A stretch of DNA of 64,000 nt from Luzula sylvatica (Eukaryota; Streptophyta; Magnoliopsida; Poales; Juncaceae). Both the position numbers and the translations under genes were made by a program. The stretch lies in contig OX326959.1 of assembly GCA_946800325.1 (NCBI GenBank), positions 23,055,742 through 23,119,741 of the forward strand, written 5' to 3'. The first letter of the stretch is position 1. The number at the start of each line of letters is the position of its first letter. Positions 24,136-36,421 of the stretch are shown in pieces. The notes under the pieces were generated by a model, which was not told the origin of the DNA, did not search any database, and saw only the letters and a program-made list of their open reading frames with translations.

Positions 24136-24189
24136 CTTTGCGTCCGCCGAAGTTAGGTTGGTAGGACGGATATATGTTAATATTTAGTA

Positions 24190-25090
24190 AATAAATAAAA
24201 TGGAACTTGCTGTTTTAGAGGCTGTATGTACGGAATGAATACATATACAGGGTAATCTTATTTTATGGTTTTAATTAATGTTTCTATTCCTCTGTTAATG
24301 AAAAAGGATACATTTCCAAAATCTACATATATTATACTAAACATAAGCGATTCTATATAAAGCCTTCTTCTTGGTTTCTTTGGCGATACAGCGATACTGG
24401 TGCCGAAACTTACAATGTTTCATCTTTTTCTTGGCAGATTTATTCTTCCTTCCTATAGATTTCTCTTTCTGTCGAGGTGATGGTACTAGCGGAGACATGA
24501 ATTTTCTTCTCTCAGGTTGATTCAATACCTACTCTTGACACCATTGAAAGTCGACGATGCCCTTCTTCTCAGCGAATCTCTTACATAGGGGGCACTGGTT
24601 AGTCAAAATCATCTCTTTTTTATATTATCAATTGTGTGCACTTTGTTTTGCCTTAGTAACCAATAAAAAGATCCTCATTCACAGCGGAAGTTTCTTGCTC
24701 CATATACATTGTAGCTCATTGTATGAATGTCTCTACTGAGAGAATGTTAAAAAAACAAGCGAGTAAATGGAGAAGGATCGGTGATTCTTCATCCATTAAT
24801 ATCAATGAGATTTGGAATCACAATCTCTCACAACATATGATTTTTTGTGTCTCACACTCAACCAACAACCAACTGAGAGAATGTTACATGTCCATTTTAC
24901 TGTAAAAACTCCTTTGAAGTCTATTCCAGACAATTTTATCTTGCTTATCTGGTAGAATTATATCTCCTATTATTTGCTTAATTTCATAAATTCTTCTTCT
25001 GCTTCTCTTATTCTCATTGTTTTAAATTATTTTTCAATTTCTCATTCTCTGTCTTTTGTAATGTTTACTCTCTCTCCACCCCCCTTCTAA
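24190..25090. other. Spacer after LSF2 with an unassigned basic frame
   Basis: A Lys/Arg-rich minus-strand frame (24525-24337) is preceded in the same frame, across one stop codon, by CPLCKRFAEKKG and FQWCQE (24600-24540). It may be a remnant of a Cys-containing protein; I do not recognise it. The segment 24725-24880 (aatgttaaa, ttcatccattaatatcaatg, tttttgtgtctcacactcaa) recurs in altered form at 61205-61300. Confidence 0.3.
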
Positions 25091-25099
25091 GAAACCCAG

Positions 25100-25355
25100 G
25101 AATCGTGCAGCGGCAAGGCCGCATTTGGAAATCGAAAGTCCCACTGAAAGTGAGTTTCTTCATATGGGTCGCCTCGCACAACCATTTGAATACATGGGAT
25201 ATACTTCACAGGAAAGGGTGGCTGAACACCCCTACTTGCACCCTCTCGTCACAATTTCCCAGGGACTAGAGACCATCTCTTCGTCCATTGTAGCTACACT
25301 AAAGAGGCAGGGACTCACTCTCCTACAAAGACAATTACAAACTAGTAGGGTATGT
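25100..25355 (+). pseudogene. LINE reverse transcriptase zf-RVT remnant
   Basis: One frame reads RIWKSKVPLKVSFFIWVASH, then LNTWDILHRKGW and TPTC; after a stop and a frameshift another frame gives RDHLFVHCSYTKE. This is the typical zf-RVT tail of plant LINEs (W-K..VP-KVSFF-W, then C, then HLF-HC). The second Cys of the first pair is lost. No poly(A) or target duplication was seen, so it is an old fragment. Confidence 0.7.
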
Positions 25356-25417
25356 AATGGGCAAGCAGATATGTGCAATAGCTGGTGAGATTTTGTCGGA
25401 AATTTATCTGGGAGGAA

Positions 25418-25564
25418 CAACACAATTAATTTACCCCTAAACCCTAAACCCTCCAAATCGAAATTCCTTTGTAAAAATCCAAAAATGTCACCAAATAATA
25501 TGAGATTTTTGGATGGTTAAATATGACACAATTAATTTACCCCTAAACCCTAAACCCCTAAATC
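25418..25564. repeat. Telomere-like CCCTAAA copies in a direct repeat
   Basis: The phrase cacaattaatttacccctaa, followed by accctaaaccc, occurs at 25421-25451 and again at about 25529-25558. Each holds two to three plant telomere units (CCCTAAA). The spacing and the copied flank show a local duplication rather than a telomere. A further acctaaacctaaacc stands at 26043-26057. Confidence 0.75.
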
Positions 25565-26562
25565 GCCATTTGAATGCACGCAGTTCACATGAACCAGCAG
25601 ATACTAATATCACACGGATCATATGAGCCCAGTCTAGGGAAAAACAATCCGTGGCCCATTCAATTACACCTCCTCACTCTCTTCTCTCTTCCCATTTTAG
25701 CGACAGGAGAAAGAAAAAAAAGGAGAGCAAACCCTAGGTGGCGAAAATGGAGGCGAAAAGGTGAAAAAGAGCGGCGAAACAGTGTCGACGACGCCCGAGA
25801 GCGACGGTCGTTGGCGACGAAGACGCGATCGAAATCGTAACAGTACGAAATGCTCGATTTCTAGGGTTTTGCATCGGCAGGTCATTTCGACGGTTTTTGC
25901 GTGAGACGAGTGAGATTTTGTCGGTGATTTGCGTGGTCGAGAGAGGAAAAACGCATCCCCATTTGCTTCACCAACGATCGGAGCCTGGCCGCGAAAGAGA
26001 AGTCAAGAGAGAACAATAGAGGCCGATTTTTGTCTTAAATCTAAACCTAAACCTAAACCGCCTTCTACGCAGCCTCACATGACCCCCCAGACCAACGGTT
26101 TCACTCCTCCAGCTGTTTCTCACTTCCAGTTCAATGATTCCTCTCTAGGCGATGGGCAGGAAAGATCGCAACACAGGTCTGGTTGTTTTTTTTATTAATT
26201 TTTGGTTATTTTTTTGTTCAATTTTGGTTATTGTAATTGCTAATTTCAGGTCTTTAACTAATTCTGTCACTAATTATTTGTTAATTTCTCGGTTCGACAG
26301 TTCAGACAGTAAGGACGAAATATCTCGGTGAATCTTTCAAGTGTCGAAACGGACACGAATATTACAGCATTCGAGTTGGCGATTCAGCTCCGTGCATATC
26401 AACTGATCGATGAAATGCTTCAGTGAATATGGTTAGTTCCTCTAAAATTTAGGATTAGGGTTTGTGAGCTATGCTTTTTCAGGTAATTTTTGAATTAATT
26501 GGTATAATTATTTCACTCGATTATGTTTACTTTGCAGTTCTCGGAATCGGTGTCAATCTGAC
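25565..26562 (+). other. Gene-like leader and start, interrupted by the Copia element
   Basis: G/A-rich leader-like DNA (25680-26060) precedes an ATG at 26079 (MTPQTNGFTPPAVSHFQFND...). Possible donor at 26177 (cacag/gtctgg) and acceptor near 26300 (gacag/ttcag) would extend it only to a nearby TGA. Around 26335-26420 the sequence cagcattcgagttggcgatt, cagctccgtgcatatcaac resembles 34371-34440 beyond the retrotransposon. I cannot assign a family. It may be the broken 5' part of a gene. Confidence 0.3.
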
Positions 26563-26567
26563 ATTTG

Positions 26568-27815
26568 TGTTGGTTAATTCTAACCTAGAGGGGGGTAAAT
26601 TTGGTAATCTACCGTACAATTACTTTGGTTAATTACCTAATTTACTATGCGGAATTAATAATAATTTAAATAAATTAGATGATACCGTAAACACTTGAAC
26701 ATAAGATGTTTTTTAACGAAGTTCGGTAGGTGGTTGCTATGTAGCCTTAACTCACCCTTTACTCGCTTAATTGACCGACTCAATTAGTTGCGAGTATCTA
26801 CGTCTCCGGGAATGCCTTGCGCCTCTTTTTGGCTTTCGATTGAATTCCAACTCACTCGATTACAAGGTTTCGCCTAGATCGATTTACACGCTTTCTATCG
26901 ATCTATAGCTTAGGCTCTTTACAAGTAGTTGCACCAGCCTATTACAATTTTCACTAATCGAGCTACAACGTGATCGGTCACATGAGTGGGAAACGATTAG
27001 TGGAGGATATTGAAAGTAGATCAATGATCTAAAGAGGGTTTCTCAAGCTATCAATAGATATAGATAATCACGGCTTTAGGGTTTCTCTCTTTTGTATTTG
27101 AATGTGTGAAAAAGTGAAGAAGTGAGAGAGAAAGGTCCTTGAAGGATTCTATTTATACTCTCTATAGAAATCCTTCAGAAAACTGCAAGTCCGTTCGAAC
27201 GCACAATGTTCGTTCTGAACGCACTTGTAGTTTGTACTAGCCGTTTCAAAATAACGTACAAGTACATTTGTCAGTCCGTTTGAACGGACAAAGTCCGTTC
27301 AGAACGAACTCAATTATACATTGCCTTTTGTTTGTTCAGTGATGAAAGTCCGTTCAACGCACTTAAGTTGTGGGTGAACGGATTCTAAGTGTCCGTTCGA
27401 ACGTACATGTTTGATCGTTCGAACGCACATAATCCTGTGACAAGGGTGGTTCAATCAAGAGATGGTATTTTGATATGTGGTAAGTCCGTTCTGAACGGAC
27501 TTGGAGTTCGTTCAGAACACACTTCTTCCTTGATTAAACTCTTTGTTATTTGAACATGATTTTACTTGGGATCTACTTGGTTTCTACTTATGGTTTATTT
27601 GTGGCGAATCCCACTCACGGAAGGCTTCGACATCTTGATTCTTGATATGCTTCAAGGACCTTCCTTCTAATCTTCTCTTGTTGTGCTTCTTGTGACTTCG
27701 AAGCTCTTCATCATCTTCATGTCGTACCTGCGTTATCCTACACATTTTCTCGATGTAAACGTTAGTAATGACAGTGTTTTGAAATAATCAAACCATTAGG
27801 AAATTTGAACCAACA
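26568..27815 (-). repeat. Copia 3' LTR
   Basis: Left copy, the 3' LTR because the element runs on the minus strand. It contains about ten copies of a short palindromic motif (gtccgttcgaacgcac, cgttctgaacgg and variants) between about 27190 and 27520. Confidence 0.95.
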
Positions 27816-28228
27816 AACTCCCCCTTTTGATTAATTTCAAAACACCGTCGAATTGGAGAGTTTCGACCTTTCATCGAGAACTTTCCGTTTGATCGTTTTC
27901 TCCCCCATTTTGAAAGTGATCAAAAGGGTCAATGAGACTCCCGAGAGGGAAGGCTCTCCCTAAATAAGAGCCCCCCCCCCTCAATAAATGAATTTTATGA
28001 ATGTATGAGCATGTAAAAACAATCACTCTTTTGCAAGCAGATTAATGATGTGAGTGCGTTCCGAACGAACAAAGTGGTTCGTTCGAACGCACTTGGTTCT
28101 GTGATGAGACCAATGACTGGTCCAAAAGTGATTTTACTAGAACCAAACGAATTTAGTTTTTATATTGACAATCATGTTTGCATGCATAGGATGGTATGAT
28201 ATCGAACTCTATCAGTTATGCACGAATT

Positions 28229-28680
28229 TTAATTTTTGAGAGATAACATACCTAGCTTTAGTCGTAGAGTGGAGAATGGCGCGAATGGCAAAGGCTTGGT
28301 GAAAATGTCCGCGATTTGATCGTTTGTCTCTATCCATTCGAGTCGGACATCACCTTTTTCCACATGATCCCGAATGAAATGGTGACGTATGTCGATGTGC
28401 TTGGTTCGTGAATGGTGTACGGGGTTTTTCGAAATGCATATGGCACTATTGTTGTCGCATAATATGGGGATTTTACGGAAGTTTAGACCGTAGTCTCTGA
28501 GAGTTTGATTCAACCACAGTAGTTGTGCACAGCAACTTCCGGCCGCCACATATTCGGCCTCAGCCGTTGATAAGGCAACGGAGTGTTGTTCTCGGCTTGA
28601 CCATGAGACAAGTGATCCGCCTAGGAATTGGCACGTACCACTCGTGCTTTTACGGTCAACTCAGGATCCGGCAAAATCCG
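28229..28680 (-). pseudogene. Copia RNase H segment
   Basis: The frame ending at 28229 gives CCAQLLWL, ILCDNNSAI, HHSRTKHIDIRHHFIRD and DIFTKPLP, the standard Copia RNase H tail. Upstream on the minus strand (28560-28680) the sequence AEYVAA and SREQHSVALSTAE is readable, but there is an in-frame TGA near 28660. Confidence 0.88.
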
Positions 28681-29000
28681 CATCCGTGTATCCTACTAGG
28701 TTTAGATTTCCACTATGCCCATACCAAATCCCAAGTTCGATTGTACCTTTCAAATATCGAAATATACGTTTGACGGCATTGTAGTGTGATACCTTGGCAT
28801 TTGCTTGAAATCGAGCGCAAAGTCATACGGCGAACATAATGTCGGGTCGACTCGCAGTGAGATAGAGAAAACTTCCGATCATACCTCTATATGCAGTGAT
28901 ATCGAATGACTCACCATCTTCGTCTGCATCCAATTTGGATTCCTTGGCCATGGGAGTATCACTCGTTTTGGTTTGATCCAACTCGAATTTCTTGAGTAGT

Positions 29001-29435
29001 TCACGAGTATATTTGGATTGGTTTACGAAGATCCCTTCGGATGATTGTTTGACTTGAAGGCCTAGGGAAGAATTTGAGCTCTCCCATCATGCTCATGGAA
29101 AACTCACTTTGCATAAGAGTGGAAAATTCTTCGGCAAGTGCCGAGTCACTAGATCCAAAAATGATATCATCTACATAAATTTGAACAAGGAGGATAGATA
29201 CTCCCTTTTTACGTGTGAAGAGGGTGGTGTCGATTATACCTCGGACGAACCCATTTGTGGTGAGATATGAGGAGAGGCGATCGTACCATGCTCGAGGGGC
29301 TTGCTTTAATCCGTATAGAGCTTTGGAGAGTTTACACACGTAATCAGGGAGTTTTGGATCTTTGAATCCCGGTGGTTGTTCAACGTAGACTTCTTCCTCG
29401 ATTTCCCCATTGAGAAATGCACTTTTAACGTCCAT
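29001..29435 (-). pseudogene. Copia reverse transcriptase core
   Basis: Contains MDVKSAFLNGEI, ALYGLKQAPRAWYDRL and the catalytic YVDD box (QIYVDDIIFGS). A small deletion near 29490 puts it out of frame with the preceding RT segment, and the frame is lost again after GELKFF near 29065. RT activity from this copy is not expected. Confidence 0.9.
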
Positions 29436-29535
29436 TTGGAAAAGTGTAAACCCCTCGATAGCGGCGTAAGCTAGGAGGAGTCGTATTGCTTCGAGCTACT
29501 GGGGCAAAGGTTTCTTCGAAATCGATTCCCTCTTG

Positions 29536-30396
29536 TTATTTGAATCCTTGAGCGACGAGTCTCGCCTTATTTCGTACCACATTTCCGTGTTCGTCGAGTT
29601 TGTTCCGATAAATCCATCGAGTCCCTATGATTGATCGAGTTATAGGTTTCGGAACCAATGTCCAAACTCGATTTCTCTCGAATTGCTCCAATTCTTCTTG
29701 CATTGCCATAATCCAATTTTCATCTAGATTAGCTTCCTTGAATGATTTTGGCTCGATATGAGAGAGATATGCGCAATGAGCGACATAGTTGTGGACACGA
29801 GACCGAGTTTGCACACCGTCTCGGGGATTTCCAACGACGTTGGTGAGAGGGTGAGCCGCTACTTCTCGAAGAACCTCGGGAATTTGGTAGGGAGCTTCGA
29901 TCTCTTCTTCTTCTTCTTCCTCTTCTTGAGGGTCATTGTTGTCCACTCGAGGTTCATCAAGTGTGATATCGATGTATTGATACTCGACTTCGGTTTGTTC
30001 TTTTGGTGATTTGGCGATTGTTTCCTTGACTTCACCTACACTCGTGCTACCTTTCTCGGTTTCTTTCTTAGTTTCATCAAAATGCACGTGAATGGATTCA
30101 CATACGACTCGAGTAGATCGTATGAAAACTCGGTATGCTTTGCTTGTACTTGAGTAACCGACAAAAATTCCTTCAATGGATTTTGGATCGAGTTTGTCTC
30201 GATTACTCAATTCGTCCAAGATAAAGCATTTGCATCCAAACACTCTCATATACGAGACGTTTGGATTTCCCCCATACCATAGCTCATATGGCGTCTTCTT
30301 CAAAATAGGCCTTAAGCTAAGTCGATTAACCACGTGACATGCGGTGTTAATGGCTTCAGCCCACAGATATTTTGGAGAAGGGTGCTCATTTAGCAT
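29536..30396 (-). pseudogene. Copia integrase C half and RT start
   Basis: Shows TACHVVNRL, TPYELWYG, VFGCKCF, GIFVGYSS (integrase C-terminal box), a Glu-rich linker and then the reverse transcriptase entry (NRVWTLVPKP, GTRWIYRNKLDEHG, ARLVAQGFK). It ends at an in-frame stop directly after GFK, where the family continues without a stop. Confidence 0.88.
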
Positions 30397-30433
30397 GGTA
30401 CGAGCAAGTTCAATTAACGTTCAATTTTTCCGT

Positions 30434-31354
30434 TCAACTACACCATTTTGTTGGGGGTGTGCAAGGAGCGGAAAATTCGCGTATATATCCATTTTTATGA
30501 CAAAATTCATCAAATTTTGCATTTCTAAATTCACATCCATTGTCACTTCGAATGGTGACAATTGAGTTGCCTTTTTCATTTTCAACGAGTGTGCAAAATT
30601 TGATGAAGTTGTCACACGTTTCACTTTTATGGAGTAAATAATACACCCATGTGAAACGTGAGTAATCATCCACAATTACAAACATATACCTTTTATTACC
30701 TATGCTCGAGACGCTTAGTGGACCGCAAAGATCGAGATGGATGAGTTGTAGAGGTCGGATTGTGGTGACCATATTCTTTGATTTGAACCCGGATGACCTC
30801 GTGTGCTTACCCTTTTCACACGCATCGCATAACCCTTCTAATTCAAGTTTATGAGAAGGTAATCCTCTAACTAATTCCTTTTTGGATAACCTATAGATAG
30901 TTTTCATACAAATATGGCCTAATCTTCTATGCCATAATCGAGCTACCGACTCCGATACGGTGAGACAATGAATTCCCGGCACGAAAGAATCAAAATCGAA
31001 GTAGTATAGATTTTTGTGTCGGGTTCCTTTGCATACCGTGATATTATCTTTTATTCGATCAATCACACATGAGATTTGATCGAATTTTACACAATATCCG
31101 GCATCACATAATTGGTTTATGCTAATCAAGTTATGTTTAAGTCCTATTACGAGATAGACATTTTCTAGGGTCCAATTTGAGGTACCTATGGAACCGATAC
31201 CGACAATTTTACCTTTTTGATTTCCTCCGAAGGTAACGTCTCCTCCCTTGAATGGTTCGAGAGATTTAAACATCTCTCGATCCCAAGTCATGTGTCTCGA
31301 ACAACCACTATCTAGACACCATTTTGATGACTTGGTTTTGGAGGTTAAGCCCAT
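30434..31354 (-). pseudogene. Copia protease and integrase N half
   Basis: Begins with the aspartic protease site WCLDSGCSRHM (DSG). A GAG-pre-integrase segment with LWHRRLGH and a Cys pair (CDACEKGK) follows, then the integrase core with HLDLCGPL, DDYSRFTWV and RSDNGCEF. The frame is lost near 30440 within what should be the conserved QQNGVVERKN box; that box is read in the neighbouring frame (30421-30480). The ATG at 31354 follows a splice-like ttcttatag. Confidence 0.88.
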
Positions 31355-31484
31355 CTATAAGAAATTCATATCAGTTAAACCATAATTTGAAATTAAACTA
31401 ATATGAATTCTTATTTACTATACTCCCCCTCAATATTTAGCTTATGATATGGTAATATGAGGAAGTACAGTGTCACAGTTGAGC

Positions 31485-33059
31485 TTAAGCCCTAGGGGGT
31501 CCAATACCATATGAGGTAGAAGGACCCATTGTGTTACGATCTTTGCGCATCCAAACGACGTTAGACGTCAATTTTGGATTGCGAATATCACAACTTGTTG
31601 AGATGTGACCAATCTTGCAACAATAATTACAAAATACCACGGTTGGGCTATTTGTGGTTGTGAAACTCTTGACAAAATAGTTGGAGAGTGAATTTGAGTT
31701 ACTTCTTTGAGGAATTATCGATTTTGACATTTGATGATATTGATTTGATTTAAATCGGGATGGTTGAAAATATTTTTGTGTGTTGGTGTAATATTTGGGA
31801 GCCCCTTTTTGATACGAATCCTTGGTGTAGTTAGTCACTTCATAGAAGTAACCATTTGGTCCCCGTTTGAATAAGCAATCGGTTTTTCCAAAATTGTTAC
31901 GTCTAGGTTGTGAATTTTGTGCGAAATGATTATTCCTATAATTATGATTAACAAGTTTAGGTTGTTCCTTTTTCACATTTTTACCCTTGTTGTAGTCATG
32001 GTACATGAAAGCACTCCCATGACTACTAACTCGATTGTTGTCCCATGTTGATTTTTGATTTTTGGAGTTGGAAGAATCGGGTTTATTACCGTTATTCTTC
32101 TTATATCCTAAACCGGATTTGTCATTGGGCTTTTGTCCCATGAATGACGATTTCAAAATTTCATCCAATGAAGGAGGACTCGATGCAATGGATGCACAAG
32201 CCTTCTTCAAAGAATCATTTTCAATTTTAGAATTTTGAAGTTCAACTTTTAAGTGAGCAATCTCGCCTTTTAAAGCTTGACATTCACATTTTGAAAAACC
32301 TTTAAATTCATGTATTTGAGATTTAAATGCCAAAATGGATAGTTCAAGAGAAGCTATCTTATCCTTGAGAGCTTGTGTTGAGCTCTCAAATTTACCCCTA
32401 TTTCGTTGAGAGTTCCCATCATCCCTCAAGAACTCGTCACAAGACTCAATTTCTAATTTTAACGAGGGTGAATATTGAGGTTGATGTAATGATTTCAAAT
32501 TAAGTATAGATTCGATACATACCTCATGACCTTGGTCATGTGTCGACTTTGGAGCAGGAGTCGGAGTAGAGGGTTTGACATTGACGACCATGGGTGTGTG
32601 AGATGTCTGGATTGGGCCCCGTTAAATTCGGAGAGTTTTAATTGCCGCTTCCACCGCGCTCATTGATGGAGAGTCGATCTTTACCATAAGGGCTAGGTTT
32701 GCGTTGTGTAGGTTTGATGGACCATTCGAGTCGGATGATGAGTTTGATCCGTTCGTTTCTCCCAACCTATAATCAACCTTTGTGATGTGAGCCTTTTTTG
32801 TTTTGTATTCCTTACTTTTGTATTCTTGGCGATCTTTTTGACCCTTGTCCTCGTGTCTCTTTTCATGTAGAGTTTCTCTCCTTTCCCGATTTGTTTGGTC
32901 ATCATCCCTTTTGGACCAATGGGAATTTTCGGAATATAGCGTCCCACATGACTTGTCGATGAAGTTTGAGATGTTTGAATTTGGGACGGTATTTATCGGA
33001 TTTGTAAATGAATTTTGCACGATTGGGTTAATTTTGGCCATTAGATCTTTTAAGTACAC
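31485..33059 (-). pseudogene. Copia gag-like region
   Basis: One frame from 33059 down to 31485 is interrupted only by an in-frame TAA at 32622-32624. The first part is polar and basic (KRHEDKGQKDRQEYKSKEYK). The second part has a coiled region (LKDKIASLELSILAFKSQ) and a zinc knuckle CNYCCKIGHISTSC (C-x2-C-x4-H-x4-C) close to the C end. I do not see the usual N-terminal UBN2 capsid domain, and the first ATG is only 50 bp from the LTR, so part of gag seems to be missing. Confidence 0.8.
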
Positions 33060-33109
33060 GTTATCCCTAATATTCTAAGAGATGGTTAGTACCTTGCTCT
33101 GATACCAAT

Positions 33110-34357
33110 TGTTGGTTAATTCTAACCTAGAGGGGAGTAAATTTGGTAATCTACCGTACAATTACTTTGGCTAATTACCTAATTTACTATGCGGAATTAA
33201 TAATAATTTAAATAAATTAGATGATACCGTAAACACTTGAACACAAGATGTTTTTTAACGAAGTTCGGTAGGTGGTTGCTATGTAGCCTTAACTCACCCT
33301 TTACTCGCTTAATTGACCGACTCAATTAGTTGCGAGTACCTACGTCTCCGGGAATGCCTTGCGCCTCTTTTTGGCTTTCGATTGAATTCCAACTCACTCG
33401 ATTACAAGGTTTCGCCTAGATCGATTTACACGCTTTCTATCGATCTATAGCTTAGGCTCTTTACAAGTAGTTGCACTAGCCTATTACAATTTTCACTAAT
33501 CGAGCTACAACGTGATCGGTCACGTGAGTGGGAAACGATTAGTGGAGGATATTGAAAGTAGATCAATGATCTAAAGAGGGTTTCTCAAGCTATCAATGGA
33601 TATAGATAATCACGGCTTTAGGGTTTCTCTCTTTTGTATTTGAATGTGTGAAAAAGTGAAGAAGTGAGAGAGAAAGGTCCTTGAAGGATTCTATTTATAC
33701 TCTCTATAGAAATCCTTCAGAAAACTGCAAGTCCGTTCGAACGCACAATGTTCGTTCTGAACGCACTTGTAGTTTGTACTAGCCGTTTCAAAATAACGTA
33801 CAAGTACATTTGTCAGTCCGTTTGAACGGACAAAGTCCGTTCAGAACGAACTCAATTATACATTGTCTTTTGTTTGTTCAGTGATGAAAGTCCGTTCAAC
33901 GCACTTAAGTTGTGGGTGAACGGATTCTAAGTGTCCGTTCGAACGTACATGTTTGATCGTTCGAACGCACACAATCCTGTGACAAGGGTGGTTCAATCAA
34001 GAGATGGTATTTTGATATGTGGTAAGTCCGTTCTGAACGGACTTGGAGTTCGTTCAGAACACACTTCTTCCTTGATTAAACTCTTTGTTATTTGAACATG
34101 ATTTTACTTGGGATCTACTTGGTTTCTACTTATGGTTTATTTGTGGCGAATCCCACTCACGGAAGGCTTCGACATCTTGATTCTTGATATGCTTCAAGGG
34201 CCTTCCTTCTAATATTCTCTTGTTGTGTTTCTTGTGACTTCGAAGCTCTTCATCATCTTCGTGTCGTACCTGCGTTATCCTACACATTTTCTCGATGTAA
34301 ACGTTAGTAATGACAGTGTTTTGAAATAATCAAACCATTAGGAAATTTGAACCAACA
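33110..34357 (-). repeat. Copia 5' LTR with promoter
   Basis: Right copy, the 5' LTR. The minus strand has the U3-type palindromic cluster followed by tatagagagtataaatag (about 33695-33712), a good TATA box for the element's transcript. Confidence 0.93.
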
Positions 34358-34362
34358 ATTTG

Positions 34363-36421
34363 TTGCTGGTATGCAGTTTCGAATTGATGATTCGGCTCCG
34401 TGCATATCAATTACTCAACCAAATGCCTCAAGGAGTGTTTCATGAAATTGCGAGACGAGAATTGAAAATTCTCTGCTGACTTCAGATTCGATTCTATATT
34501 CATATGGATTCTCGACTATTTTTTGTGTCATCCCTGCATTTTATAAAAAAGGAGATATCCCTGCCACGTGAGTTTATTATTTTATTCATTTTTATTAAAT
34601 AATGTGATGATGATAATTATACAATACTGATAATTTTGAAGGGATGATGAAAAGTCTGACAAAAATGTAGTTTTGAATGGAAGGATAAAAGGGATAGGCT
34701 GCATGAGGAGATGAGCTAGGCATCGCTTCAAGTTTTCCTATTTTTTGCATTTTTTCGGTTTTTTGTGTGATAAATTGTCCGATTAGGGTTTCAATTCTGA
34801 CAAAATGCCGAATTAGGGTTCCGATTTAGTAATTATTGCTGATTCCAACATATTGGTGATTACATGATGTTTTTTTTTTTTTTTTTTTTTTTTTTTTAGT
34901 TCTTGCAGATTTTTTTTCGTTCTCTGCGTGTCAAATCGAAGCAAGATCACATCGCGGACAATTCGGTTTTGGACCGATATTTGTGGCCGATTCGGGTCAC
35001 CGGGCAGATTGAATCGTTTTAGGAACGAGATTCGTCTCCATTTCGGTTAGTTCTGGAGGAATGCTGGTTTTTTGCTACCATGTTCGGACTTATCTCTCAT
35101 GCCATTTCAGAAAAGGTTGTGCCTTTTTAAAAAATTTTAAATTTCATAAATTACCAAAATGCCCTCAGTGTAAAATAATAAAGTTTAAATTTTACAACAG
35201 GTTGATTCGTGGAGAAAAGGAAAGAGTGAGGTTCTTGAAAGCAATCACATTTTAATTCTCGGATGGATCGATAAATTGGCAAGTTATTTTTAAAATTCAA
35301 ATTTTTTTTTTTTCCATGTATTTGAAAGCAATCATTTTTATTGAAGCAATTAGCGATAGCAAACAAGAGTACAGGTGGCGCTTTGGCGGTGGTTTTAGCA
35401 CAAAGAGATAAAAAAGAGATGGAGATGGATATAGCGAAATTAGAATTCGATTTCACGGACACTTCTGCAATTTGTCAAAGTGGGAATCATTTACATTTAG
35501 ATGATTAAAAAAAGGTATTTTCAAATGTGAAACCATTAACATTTTAGCTTTTGTTTTATTATTTATTAATATTTTAAAATATTAAATGGCAGGTTTCGGT
35601 TTCCTAAGCATGCGCGATCATAGTTTTGGCTGCAGACAGCAACGCAGACCAGCTCAGCAAATAAAATTCAAAAATTACATATACGCCCCTCAAAAGTCAG
35701 TATTAACATATTAATAAAATTTCAGCGCGTGCTTCTGATCAGCAGAGCGATGCCAGAGCTTTAAGAGTCGAGCTGAGTTTGGCCGGAGTAAAAGAAGGAT
35801 TGAGAGTACACGTGGTCGTTGAAATGAGCATATGAATATGGACACGAATGCGAATATACGGGCAAATACACGAATACGAATATAGGATGGATATATTCGT
35901 GTATTATAAAGGTATGAAATTTTTGTGTATTTGTATTTGTATCCGGAGTACAATTAAGTTTTTAATATTTGAACTAGGTGCTGGAGGCGTTTCTGGCACC
36001 AGGATCGGAGTTATCGATGTTCAACGAGGTAGCGGAGAAAGAGAGAGGGAAAACTGACAGATGGCGGTCCCAATTTATCCGGATTAAAAAATATAAAAAT
36101 GTGCGGATACAAAACTAAGGTCAGGGGCTTCTTTGCGAATTTTTTGAAAAAGACGTGTGGAATTAATGATCCGGTTTGTTGGAAACTAATACAGATTGAG
36201 AAAGACGTGTGGAATTTTCCACGCGCATCATGCTAGTTCTTAATAATTCCAAAAAGAAAATATACATAAAAAATGTATATATTATATTAAATAATTTAGT
36301 AGGGTATATTTCCACACCTATACTCTTTGAGGAATTACCTATGTGAGAATTGTCGTGGTCCGCGACTAAAGGATATGAGCAGAATCCTAATGTATTCTTG
36401 TGAAAATCAAAGTTAGCGCAC
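34363..36421. other. Unassigned DNA right of the Copia element
   Basis: 34364-34450 resembles 26350-26430 on the other side of the retrotransposon. A 28-T run lies at 34870-34897. Near 35820-35950 there is a cgaatacgaata / gtatttgtatttg patch. I see no gene; open frames at 35061, 35151 and 35711 have no family features. Confidence 0.35.

Larger units (their letters stand above)
26568..34357 (-). mobile_element. Copia LTR retrotransposon, 7790 bp, minus strand
   Basis: LTRs of 1248 bp each (26568-27815, 33110-34357), both TGTTGG...CCAACA, flanked by the 5-bp duplication atttg (26563-26567, 34358-34362). I count 13 substitutions between the LTRs (1.04%). Next to the right LTR the minus strand reads attGGTATCAGAGC, a primer-binding site for initiator tRNA-Met. 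Next to the left LTR is the polypurine tract aaaagggggag. The protein order gag, protease, integrase, reverse transcriptase, RNase H is Copia-type. The coding region carries at least four stops or frameshifts, so it cannot supply its own proteins despite being young. Confidence 0.97.

Noticed and set aside
27190..27520. Heat-shock elements in the Copia LTR
   Set aside because: The ttc and gaa blocks are spaced by zero or one base, not the two bases of the heat-shock consensus.
28525..28773. Plus-strand frame in the Copia element
   Set aside because: It is antisense to the RNase H region.
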